Of a stretch of 17,805 nt of DNA, positions 6,152 to 13,470 are shown in pieces. The notes beneath the pieces are model-generated. The model worked only from the letters and a program-made list of their open reading frames with translations, did no database searches and was not told where the DNA came from. The stretch is from contig CAYVSP010000017.1 in assembly GCA_964453655.1 (NCBI GenBank), forward strand, positions 1-17,805, given 5' to 3'. Origin of the DNA: CAYVSP01 sp964453655 (GTDB lineage Bacteria; Patescibacteriota; Saccharimonadia; Saccharimonadales; CAYVSP01). Numbering within the stretch: position 1 is the stretch's first letter; each line of letters opens with the position of its first letter. The translations under genes were made by a program, and so were the position numbers.

Positions 6152-9055
6152 ATGAAGTTCAAACACGGCACGCGCCGCCCACCAATTGAGTATGAGAAAG
6201 ATCTTGTTAAATATTGGAAGGAACATAAGACCTTCGAGAAGTCTGTTGAATTGCGCCCAAAAGACAACGCTTATGTATTTTATGATGGACCACCATTTAT
6301 TACAGGGGTGCCACACACTGGAACGCTACTCAGCAGTATCGCTAAAGACGTAGTACCGCGTTATTGGACGATGAAAGGCAAGCGGGTGGAGCGCGTCTGG
6401 GGCTGGGATTGTCATGGCCTGCCCGCCGAAGTCTACACTGAGAAGAAACTAGGCATCAAAGACAGGAATGAAATCGGCACCAGCATAAGCCTTGAGGACT
6501 ATATCAAGGCTTGCCGGGCCAATATGGTACAGACCGGCAGTGAATGGGAAGACACCATCGAGCGCATCGGCCGTTGGGTTGATTTTAAGGGTGCCTATAA
6601 AACCATGGACAAAGACTACATGGAATCCGTCTGGTGGGCTTTTAAAAAGCTTTATGAAGCTGGCAAAATCTACGAGGGTGAGAAAGTACTGCTCTACTGT
6701 ACACGCGACGCTACGCCGCTATCTAAGGCTGAAGTGGCCATGGATAACAGCTATCAGGACGACACTGACCCCAGCGTTTACGTGAAATTCAAACTCAAGG
6801 GCGAGGATGTCTATCTGTTAGCCTGGACAACCACGCCTTGGACTCTGCCATCTAACACAGCCCTGGCCGTTAATAAAGAGGTAACCTATCAAGAAATTGA
6901 ACTAGACGGCGAGCATCTCATTTTAGCCAAGGACCTGGTTGAAAAGGTATTAATTGACGAAAAACACCAACCACTAAACTATAAAGTGCTGCGTACTCTC
7001 AAGGGGGAACAGTTAATAGGCAAAGAATACGAACCTTTATTCAAAGACAGAGGCAAGAATGCCCATAAAATCTGGCATGCCGGGTTTGTCCATACTGAAG
7101 AGGGAACAGGCATTGCCCATGAATCGCCGGCCTATGGCGAGGACGACTACACTTTGGCTAAGCAAAATAAGGTACCTCTGGTCTTGGACACGGATGAAGA
7201 AGGCCATTATACCGAAGGTGAATGGAAAGGTCAGCTGGTCTGGGACGCTAATAAAGAGATAGCCAAAACCTTGCAAGAGCGCGGCGTTGTCTGGAAAATT
7301 GAATACATTACCCACTCATATCCGCACTGCCATCGCTGCGGTACTCGTCTTATGTACCGGGCTCACCCCAGTTGGTTTATGAATATTGATGAACAAAAAA
7401 CAGAAATGCTGGAGCAAAACGCCAATATAAATTGGTTTCCCCGTCACATAAAGCATGGCCGGTTTGAGAAGACGATTGAAAGCGCGCCGGATTGGAATCT
7501 ATCACGCGATCGCTTTTGGGCTACCGCCATGCCAGTCTGGAAGGCAACAGGTAAGGATGGCAAAGAATTGATCAAGGTTATTGGCAGTTATGATGAGCTT
7601 AAAGAACTAGCAGGCGTGGAGCTGGAAGACTACCACCGCCCCTGGATAGATGATGTAACATTTACAATAGATGGTGCCAAATACAAGCGCGTGGAGAAAG
7701 TTATGGATTCATGGTTCGAGGCCGGCAGTATGCCCTTTGCTCAGTTCCATTATCCGTTTGAAAACACTAATAAGTTTGAGGAAAATTTCCCTGGCGACTT
7801 CATCGTGGAATACGTCGGTCAGGTAAGGGCATGGTTTTATTATCTGCATGCCGTTGGCGTAGGGCTGCAAAAAAAGAACGTCTTTAGTAATGTTATTACC
7901 ACCGGTACCATGGCTGGAAACGATGGTCGCAAAATGAGTAAGAGCTACGGCAATTACACCGATCCAAACCTCCTGATGGATGAATATTCGGCCGATGCGC
8001 TGCGCTTTTTATTGATGAGCTCAACACTGATGAACGGCGAGGATTACTCACTGGTTGATAAGGACGTAGCTGATGTTCACCGTAAGTTGGCAATGGTTTG
8101 GAACATGTACGACTTCTTTACCATGTACGCCGAAGTTGATGGCTGGGAATGGAACGGTAAACTAGAAGATCCGATTACCGAAGGCAGCAATCTGCTTGAC
8201 CAGTGGATTGTCTCAAGAGTTCATCAATTAATCGAAGAAATCGATGCCAATATGCAAAAATATGACATTCCTAATGCCATAAAACCAATTCTACCGTTTA
8301 TAGATGATGCTAGTAACTGGTACGTTCGCCGCTCGCGCCGCCGTTTTTGGAAGTCTGGTGATGATGCCGATAAGCAACAGGCCTACCAGACGTTGCACTA
8401 CGTTTTAGTGCGCCTGAGCCAAGCATTAGCACCATTTACGCCATTTTTGGCCGAAGAACTGTTCCTTAAGCTGACAGGCAGTGAATTAGGCGAAAGCGTG
8501 CATTTACTTGATTGGCCGGAGATTGGACATTTAAATGAGCTTCTTCTTGAAGAAATGGCAAAGACCAGAAAAGTTGTTGAGCATGGACTGAGTTTACGGA
8601 TGTTCTCAAGCGATACCCAATCTGCAGTGAAGATCCGACAGCCGCTTCTCGATGTTACCTATACCGGCAAACAACTTAGCTCTGATTTAGAAGTTATCAT
8701 TAAAGAAGAAGTGAATGTTAAAGAAGTCATAAATGTTCATCCGGAAGACGAAGTAATGAAGGTAAGCATTAATAAATCAATTACTCCGGAGCTAAAACGC
8801 GAGGGATTAATGCGTGAAGTGGTGCGCCAAGTTCAGAGAGCGCGCAAAGAAGCCGGTTTACAGGTGGATGACAGGATAAAACTGAGCCTCAAAACAAACG
8901 ACGCGGAGCTTGAAAAAGCTATTGAAGAACATGCTGATAGCATTAAACAGGAAACACTGGCAGCTCAGCTTGGTAAAGCCATAGAAGGCCAACATAAGAC
9001 CGAGGTTAGTATTGAGGGTCAAATACTCCAGATAAGCTTGTCCAAAGCCTCCTAA
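6152..9055 (+). CDS. ileS: Isoleucyl-tRNA synthetase, archaeal/eukaryotic-like type
   Basis: IleRS is a cytoplasmic class Ia enzyme that charges tRNA-Ile. The 967-residue protein begins at ATG 6152, just after the leader. The in-frame GTG at 6113 lies inside the T-box core and is rejected. The nucleotide-binding motif is 'GVPHTGTLL', HTGT at residues 55-58 where HIGH-like motifs usually end in His. 'WGWDCHGLP' follows. The editing domain shows 'WTTTPWTLPSNTALAVN' and 'GTGIAHESPAYGEDDY'. 'SYPHCHRCGT' gives a CXXC (Cys393, Cys396), then 'AHPSWFM', and KMSKS is intact at 594-598. The tRNA-binding C-terminal half includes 'NWYVRRSRRRFW', and a tail 'KREGLMREVVRQVQRARKEAGL'. These features match the archaeal/eukaryotic-like branch of IleRS, members of which are typically insensitive to mupirocin. 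Expression is controlled by the T-box upstream. Confidence 0.97.
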   Translation: MKFKHGTRRPPIEYEKDLVKYWKEHKTFEKSVELRPKDNAYVFYDGPPFITGVPHTGTLLSSIAKDVVPRYWTMKGKRVERVWGWDCHGLPAEVYTEKKLGIKDRNEIGTSISLEDYIKACRANMVQTGSEWEDTIERIGRWVDFKGAYKTMDKDYMESVWWAFKKLYEAGKIYEGEKVLLYCTRDATPLSKAEVAMDNSYQDDTDPSVYVKFKLKGEDVYLLAWTTTPWTLPSNTALAVNKEVTYQEIELDGEHLILAKDLVEKVLIDEKHQPLNYKVLRTLKGEQLIGKEYEPLFKDRGKNAHKIWHAGFVHTEEGTGIAHESPAYGEDDYTLAKQNKVPLVLDTDEEGHYTEGEWKGQLVWDANKEIAKTLQERGVVWKIEYITHSYPHCHRCGTRLMYRAHPSWFMNIDEQKTEMLEQNANINWFPRHIKHGRFEKTIESAPDWNLSRDRFWATAMPVWKATGKDGKELIKVIGSYDELKELAGVELEDYHRPWIDDVTFTIDGAKYKRVEKVMDSWFEAGSMPFAQFHYPFENTNKFEENFPGDFIVEYVGQVRAWFYYLHAVGVGLQKKNVFSNVITTGTMAGNDGRKMSKSYGNYTDPNLLMDEYSADALRFLLMSSTLMNGEDYSLVDKDVADVHRKLAMVWNMYDFFTMYAEVDGWEWNGKLEDPITEGSNLLDQWIVSRVHQLIEEIDANMQKYDIPNAIKPILPFIDDASNWYVRRSRRRFWKSGDDADKQQAYQTLHYVLVRLSQALAPFTPFLAEELFLKLTGSELGESVHLLDWPEIGHLNELLLEEMAKTRKVVEHGLSLRMFSSDTQSAVKIRQPLLDVTYTGKQLSSDLEVIIKEEVNVKEVINVHPEDEVMKVSINKSITPELKREGLMREVVRQVQRARKEAGLQVDDRIKLSLKTNDAELEKAIEEHADSIKQETLAAQLGKAIEGQHKTEVSIEGQILQISLSKAS

Positions 9056-9060
9056 CTTCT

Positions 9061-9089
9061 TTGACAGAGTGTTTTATCTCTGGTACTAT
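9061..9089 (+). promoter_or_regulatory. Strong sigma70-type promoter for rplU, predicted leaderless
   Basis: A perfect TTGACA (9061-9066) is separated by 17 bases from TACTAT (9084-9089). Only eight bases, CTCTTCTT, lie between the -10 box and the rplU ATG at 9098, so transcription should start at or within a base or two of the A of the start codon. No SD is present. The promoter begins six bases after the ileS stop codon. Confidence 0.85.
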
Positions 9090-9097
9090 CTCTTCTT

Positions 9098-9409
9098 ATG
9101 GCCAAAAAAGCAGTTATTCAAAGTGGTTCCAGACAATACGTTGTATCTCAAGGCGACACATTGACGGTTGAGCGTATCAAAGGCGTCGGTAAAACAGTCT
9201 CCTTCGAACCATTACTGATTATTGATGGCGAAACTACCAAAGTGGGAACACCTGCAGTGGCTGGAGCCAAAGTGACTGCAGAAGTAGTTGTGCCAGAAAT
9301 GCAGGGTGACAAGACCACTTCAATCCGTTATAAAGCCAAAAAACGCGTTCATACAGTACGCGGCCACCGCCAAACACTCACTGAACTCAAAATTACCAAA
9401 ATCAGCTAG
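9098..9409 (+). CDS. rplU: 50S ribosomal protein L21
   Basis: The 103-residue protein has the full L21 pattern and normal length. It opens with 'AVIQSGSRQYVVSQGD', continues with 'VGTPAVAGAKVTAEV', and ends in the basic rRNA-binding stretch 'KAKKRVHTVRGHRQTLT'. L21 binds 23S rRNA in the large subunit. In most bacteria rplU is followed at once by rpmA (L27); here the next gene converges from the other strand, so rpmA must be elsewhere or absent. The gene has its own strong promoter and no SD. Its stop TAG lies in a CTAG whose other strand is the stop of the convergent gene, leaving no space for a dedicated terminator. Confidence 0.97.
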   Translation: MAKKAVIQSGSRQYVVSQGDTLTVERIKGVGKTVSFEPLLIIDGETTKVGTPAVAGAKVTAEVVVPEMQGDKTTSIRYKAKKRVHTVRGHRQTLTELKITKIS

Positions 9410-9933
9410 TTTGAAGCAGGCTGCTGGATATCTTCAGCCACGGTTACCTTCCCGTGAAATTGGGCGGGATTAGCCTTATCGTAGTAAACATATAAACCTT
9501 TTTTCTCCATCCTGACGGTCATTGATTCGCCTGCTTCCAGGACTGGACTAGGCACGTCGGTATATGTGTTCTCTTTAGCGCTAGGGTCGGCAATAAGGCT
9601 GTGAGGCTTGGTGTCATTATTGGTCCAGGTGACTTGTTGGCAGGGGGCAACCATGATTTCCCCTGGAGCAATGCCCGTCTTAGTAATCTCAACTTGAGCA
9701 GGGTCAGAGGCTGAAGTGGAGCTGCAGTTTATTGTTGCTGCCTGTTTCGCCGTATTTTGAGGTGAAGAAGGCGCCCCTGCTTTATTATTCCAGCCGTTGC
9801 CAACTATTAAAGCTACAGCTAGGACAATAAAGAGAAGAATAACTAACAAAATAACTCTCTTGTACCTAGTTTTTGGCGGTTGTGCGGTCGGTTCCGCAAG
9901 CGTTTGATTAGGTTGTAGTTCTTGTTCAGTCAT
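9406..9933 (-). CDS. Membrane-anchored cupredoxin-like protein lacking copper ligands
   Basis: The 175-residue protein starts with about 25 polar residues, has one membrane segment at about 26-45, and a low-complexity linker to about 65. A C-terminal beta domain (about 80-166) reads like plastocyanin-type cupredoxins: 'VTWTNNDTKPHSLIAD', 'LEAGESMTV', 'GLYVYYDKANPAQFHGKVTV'. The first copper His is kept (His111). In the C-terminal ligand loop, the usual Cys, His and Met align with Asp152, Asn155 and Phe159, so a type 1 copper site is not expected. Cys70 and Cys98 may form a disulfide. It likely sits outside the membrane as a structural or binding module. The gene follows the fibronectin-repeat gene by nine bases and is probably in its operon; only a weak AAGG precedes the ATG. 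Fold is inferred from pattern; function is unknown. Confidence 0.75.
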   Translation of the reverse strand: MTEQELQPNQTLAEPTAQPPKTRYKRVILLVILLFIVLAVALIVGNGWNNKAGAPSSPQNTAKQAATINCSSTSASDPAQVEITKTGIAPGEIMVAPCQQVTWTNNDTKPHSLIADPSAKENTYTDVPSPVLEAGESMTVRMEKKGLYVYYDKANPAQFHGKVTVAEDIQQPASN

Positions 9934-9942
9934 AGTTCTGCC

Positions 9943-11592
9943 TTACTGGCTGGTTAATGTAACGTTTTGATTGTTGATGGTTTGGCCCGTAGAAATAGTA
10001 ACTTTAACGGTCTTTGAAGCATAGCCGTTTGCCGAATAGGCTAGGGAGTATGTGCCATTTAGACCATAACTAACACTGTAATTGCCGGCCGAATCAGAGT
10101 AAAACAGTTTATTAGATTGACCGACCGCAGATAGCTTGACAAGTGCAGAAGTTACACCTCCTCCGCTAGAGTTGGTTATTTTGCCGTTAATGTGAGCAAG
10201 TGAGGAGGTTTGGCCTGTTGAAATGGTAACAGTAGATGTAGGACCGGACGAATTACCCGCGGCATCATGGGCACTTATATAGTATTTATACGTCTTGGCG
10301 GCTTGAAGATTAGCGAATGAATAATTAGTGGCTGCCACGTTATGCGCTAGCAGCTTATAGTTAATCCCGCTATATATATCATAACCAGCTACTCCAACGT
10401 TATCGGTACTGGCTGTCCAGCTCAAATTAAGCTGACTAGATGGTGCCAGGCTATCACGAACGACCTTAAGATTAGTCGGTATAGTAGGAGCCGTACCATC
10501 CGGAGTTACGTTAGTGGTTGTTCTTGTAACAGTATTTGATTTTGGTGATCTATTGCCGTTTTGATCAATGGCTACAACATAAAAACTATACTCCGTACTA
10601 CGTGTTAACCCGCCGGCATAATAACTAGTTGGATTTGCGGCTGATTGGTTAACCGTTTTAGTTCCCTCGGGCCCAGTTTGAACAATGTCGTAACTTACCA
10701 CAGTAAAGTTGTCTGTTGGCGGTGTCCATTGTTGACTATCCACCCCATCCCTTTTGAGATGGCCTCCTATAGTAATACTAGTGTTTGCAACTGATACGGC
10801 ATCCAGATCGGTAACGGCTAATGGCGGCTGTATATCAGTAATAACCGTAGATGGACTAGAGGCATCAGAATTATTACTCCATGAATCCACAGCTTGAACT
10901 TTATAGGTAACTGATTTATTAATTGGCGGACTGGTATCGTTATACGTTAGCGTTCCGTCTGGCACTGTGCCAATCGGTGTACTGCTATCGTCACGGAGAA
11001 TGGTATATCCCTTCATTTTGTATTCATCAGTAGAAGGACTCCAATTTAAAGTTACTGATTGGGCCGGCGCCATTGGGGTGGCGGTGGCATTGAATTTTGA
11101 AGTGAAATTAGTTGGCTTCGTTGGCGGTTTTATGTCTGGGAGGGTGCCAACGGTTACGGTTGGCATACCAGCTGAACGATTACCGGCGGCATCAACGGCG
11201 GTTAAGGCTACCAAGTAGGTATGTCCCGGCTGTAAGTTAGTGTCCGTATAAGAGGTGGCAGTTTTCGATATAAGTTTATTGACAGTGGTACCATTTTGAT
11301 CAAACTCGTAATGATCGACTCCTACATTGTCTGTTGAAGGAGTCCAGTAGACAGTTATGCTTAGCTCTTGAGAATCACCTTCGTGCCCACTAGGGCATAC
11401 GATAGTTTTTTGAGTGCCGGTTCCCTCGTAATGACATCCCCAATGAAAATTACCTGGTACGCTGGGAGGAGTCGTGTCGCTTAAAGCAAAGCTAGAGGCC
11501 AGCAGGATAACACCTAGTAATGCAAATACAGCAATGAAAAAGGCTGGTCGACTATGCTGTTTGATAACTCTCGGCATTCTAAAGTTTCGCAT
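9943..11592 (-). CDS. Cell-surface protein with four fibronectin type III repeats
   Basis: The 549-residue protein has a short basic N-terminus and a hydrophobic segment at about 17-37, either a signal peptide or a membrane anchor. Four Fn3-type repeats follow at about 41-148, 152-253, 255-362 and 367-461. They start with 'DTTPPSVPGNF', 'DIKPPTKPTNF', 'DIQPPLAVTDL' and 'DGTAPTIPTNL', and each carries 'W(T/S)PSTD' or similar and 'AVDAAGN'-like text. The first repeat has an insertion with two Cys. The C-terminal 85 residues ('INGKITNSSGGGVTSALVKL', 'DSAGNYSVSYGLNGTY') resemble a carboxypeptidase regulatory-like or transthyretin-like beta domain. It is probably exposed for adhesion or carbohydrate contact; no catalytic domain is seen. 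No SD precedes the ATG at 11592. ATG 11577 (residue 6) is an alternative start. It heads a two-gene minus-strand unit. Confidence 0.85.
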   Translation of the reverse strand: MRNFRMPRVIKQHSRPAFFIAVFALLGVILLASSFALSDTTPPSVPGNFHWGCHYEGTGTQKTIVCPSGHEGDSQELSITVYWTPSTDNVGVDHYEFDQNGTTVNKLISKTATSYTDTNLQPGHTYLVALTAVDAAGNRSAGMPTVTVGTLPDIKPPTKPTNFTSKFNATATPMAPAQSVTLNWSPSTDEYKMKGYTILRDDSSTPIGTVPDGTLTYNDTSPPINKSVTYKVQAVDSWSNNSDASSPSTVITDIQPPLAVTDLDAVSVANTSITIGGHLKRDGVDSQQWTPPTDNFTVVSYDIVQTGPEGTKTVNQSAANPTSYYAGGLTRSTEYSFYVVAIDQNGNRSPKSNTVTRTTTNVTPDGTAPTIPTNLKVVRDSLAPSSQLNLSWTASTDNVGVAGYDIYSGINYKLLAHNVAATNYSFANLQAAKTYKYYISAHDAAGNSSGPTSTVTISTGQTSSLAHINGKITNSSGGGVTSALVKLSAVGQSNKLFYSDSAGNYSVSYGLNGTYSLAYSANGYASKTVKVTISTGQTINNQNVTLTSQ

Positions 11593-11784
11593 GTTTATTT
11601 TTCATAGTGTCTTATAACACTTTTACAGTTCCATCATGAAGCCTGTAACCGCTTATGTCAAGAAGAAATTAATGACCAGTAAGGAGCATTATTTTACTAG
11701 TATTATATGGCTAGTTACTGACAGTATTTACCTGGTTGTTATGAAGTGCTACGCTGTAGTTAAGCGAGGCGTAAAATAAACACT
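11593..11784. promoter_or_regulatory. Divergent promoter region between the Fn3 gene and parA
   Basis: This AT-rich gap of 192 bases must hold promoters for both directions, but no -35 box is convincing. On the plus strand TAAAAT (11772-11777) ends seven bases before the parA ATG. On the minus strand a TATGAA box ends eight bases before the Fn3 ATG. Two inverted repeats are visible: AGTGT-CTTATA-ACACT at 11606-11621 and TTACAG-14 bases-CTGTAA at 11623-11648. No parS palindrome (consensus TGTTTCACGTGAAACA) was found here. I see no gene in the gap. Confidence 0.45.
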
Positions 11785-12540
11785 ATGAGTCATATAATTG
11801 CGGTCCTGAACCAGAAGGGTGGAGTTGGCAAAACGACGACTGCTATAAATCTGGCAGCTTATCTGGGCAAATTAGGTAAAACGGTACTTTTAGTAGACTT
11901 TGATCCTCAAGGCAATGCCACCAGTGGCTTGGGGCTTGATAAGCAAAAACTGGAAGCCACCATTTACGATGTTCTGTTTCACGGTGCTAAAACAGCCGAC
12001 GTTATCAAAGAAACTAATTTAGCCAATGTCTTTATATTGCCGAGTAATGCCAACCTGGCTGCCGCCGAAGTGGAACTAGCTCAAGTGGCTGAGCGCGAGC
12101 AACAGCTTAAGCAGGCCCTAACAGCCACTACCTATGACTTTATTCTGATAGATTGCCCGCCAGCGCTTGGTCTGCTTAGCGTTAATGCCCTAACCGCGGC
12201 TGATTACGTGCTTATACCTGTCCAGGCTGAATATTATGCGCTTGAAGGACTCAGCCAATTATTAAGTGTCATGCAGCGTGTCCAACAGGGCCCGAATCCA
12301 GATTTAGTATTGCTCGGCGTAGTTCTAACAATGTACGACTCACGTACAATGCTATCCGCGCAGGTCAAAGATGAGGTTAAGCGCTATTTTGGCGACAAGG
12401 TCTTCTCAGTAGTAGTGCCACGCAATATACGTCTGGCTGAGGCGCCCAGTTATGGCAAATCAATTTTAGAGCATGATAAGTGGAGTAAGGGCGCCAAAGC
12501 TTATAAGCAGCTGGCTAAAGAACTTCTAAACAAGGTCTAG
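11785..12540 (+). CDS. parA: ParA/Soj chromosome partition ATPase
   Basis: ParA is a cytoplasmic, nucleoid-binding ATPase that moves ParB-parS complexes apart. The 251-residue protein is of the chromosomal Soj type with no N-terminal DNA-binding extension. The deviant Walker A motif KGGVGKTT is at residues 11-18 with both lysines (Lys11 and Lys16). Walker A' is 'VLLVDFDPQGN' (Asp38, Asp40) and Walker B is 'YDFILIDCPPALG' (Asp123). 'PVQAEYYALEGLSQLL' and 'LAEAPSYGKSI' near the end are typical of the family. No good SD is present; GAGG at 11766-11769 is 15 bases away. parB follows after about 50 bases in the same direction. Confidence 0.96.
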   Translation: MSHIIAVLNQKGGVGKTTTAINLAAYLGKLGKTVLLVDFDPQGNATSGLGLDKQKLEATIYDVLFHGAKTADVIKETNLANVFILPSNANLAAAEVELAQVAEREQQLKQALTATTYDFILIDCPPALGLLSVNALTAADYVLIPVQAEYYALEGLSQLLSVMQRVQQGPNPDLVLLGVVLTMYDSRTMLSAQVKDEVKRYFGDKVFSVVVPRNIRLAEAPSYGKSILEHDKWSKGAKAYKQLAKELLNKV

Positions 12541-12574
12541 CAACGGGCTACTGTACCTACCCGCCTAAGTCGTT

Positions 12575-12580
12575 TACAAT
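12575..12580 (+). promoter_or_regulatory. Possible -10 box for parB
   Basis: TACAAT (5 of 6 to consensus) ends nine bases before the parB ATG at 12590, with no SD between. This would give parB its own nearly leaderless transcript inside the parAB gap. No clear -35 box is seen 16-18 bases upstream. Confidence 0.35.
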
Positions 12581-12589
12581 GAGTTGCAA

Positions 12590-13462
12590 ATGAGTAGTAA
12601 TAAAAATACCGGTCTGGGTAGGGGCTTTGAGGCTTTATTGCCGACAGATTTTGATTCAGCAGTACTGCTAGATAAGGGTGAGCGGATTCAAAAACTAGCG
12701 GTTGATAGCTTAAAACCAAATGTCGACCAGCCGCGCAAACAATTTGATAGCGAGGCTTTAGCGGAGTTAGCTGCCTCTATTAAACGGCACGGAATTTTAC
12801 AGCCTTTGGTTGTTCAGCCGGCACAAGACGGCCGTTATGAAATTATAGCCGGCGAGCGTCGTTTTCGGGCGGCACAACAGGCTGGCCTCAAGACTGTACC
12901 GGTTATTGTGCGCAGCGCGCAGGCCCAAGAAAGGCTTGAAATAGCCCTGATAGAAAATGTCCAGCGGGTCGACTTATCACCTTTGGAACAGGCGGCGTCC
13001 ATCGCTAAACTGCATGATCAGTTTAATCTAGCCTACAGTGAGGTAGCTAAGCGTCTGGGCAAAGCCGAAACCACCATTAGCAACATCGTGCGTTTATTAC
13101 AATTGCCAGCTGATGCGCAGCAAGCTTTGCAGGCTGGCCGGTTGAGCGAAGGCCACGCCCGGGCTATTCTGGCGCTCAAAGACGATAAAGCGCACCAACA
13201 ACGCTTACTTGAATTAATAGAAGGACAGGGCTGGTCTGTCCGGCAAGCCGAACAATACGTCACGGCTGTAAAGCAAGGCGCCAAAACAGTTGAAACAGCC
13301 AAGGCCAAAACAACTGATGAAACACCACAAACCCAGGCGCTTGCTAAGAATCTTGGCCACAAAGTATCGATTAAACGGACTGCCCGCGGCGGCCGTCTGG
13401 AAATTCATTTTAAAGATGAGTCAGACCTGGCTGCTCTATTGAGCCGGCTCAGTTCCGACTAG
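12590..13462 (+). CDS. parB: ParB/Spo0J chromosome partition protein
   Basis: ParB binds parS sites near the origin, spreads as a CTP-dependent clamp, and stimulates ParA. From ATG 12590 it is 290 residues. A TTG two codons earlier is possible but less likely. 'LGRGFEALLP' near the N-terminus is the usual ParA-contact motif. The CTP-binding motifs are 'GERRFRAA' (88-95) and 'ENVQRVDLSPLEQA' (from 122). The helix-turn-helix is 'YSEVAKRLGKAETTISNIVRLLQLP' (149-173), and 'LSEGHARAIL' follows. The C-terminal dimerisation segment is present. No parS palindrome is evident in the window, so its sites lie elsewhere. It converges with lepB across 8 bases. Confidence 0.96.
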   Translation: MSSNKNTGLGRGFEALLPTDFDSAVLLDKGERIQKLAVDSLKPNVDQPRKQFDSEALAELAASIKRHGILQPLVVQPAQDGRYEIIAGERRFRAAQQAGLKTVPVIVRSAQAQERLEIALIENVQRVDLSPLEQAASIAKLHDQFNLAYSEVAKRLGKAETTISNIVRLLQLPADAQQALQAGRLSEGHARAILALKDDKAHQQRLLELIEGQGWSVRQAEQYVTAVKQGAKTVETAKAKTTDETPQTQALAKNLGHKVSIKRTARGGRLEIHFKDESDLAALLSRLSSD

Positions 13463-13470
13463 TTATATCT

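Noticed and set aside
11593..11784. parS site near parAB
   Set aside because: No sequence close to TGTTTCACGTGAAACA was found here or elsewhere in the window by eye.
12579..12593. Four-codon upstream frame (MSCK) overlapping the parB start by ATGA
   Set aside because: Too short and without SD; its ATG overlaps the proposed -10 box. Coincidence is the simpler reading.
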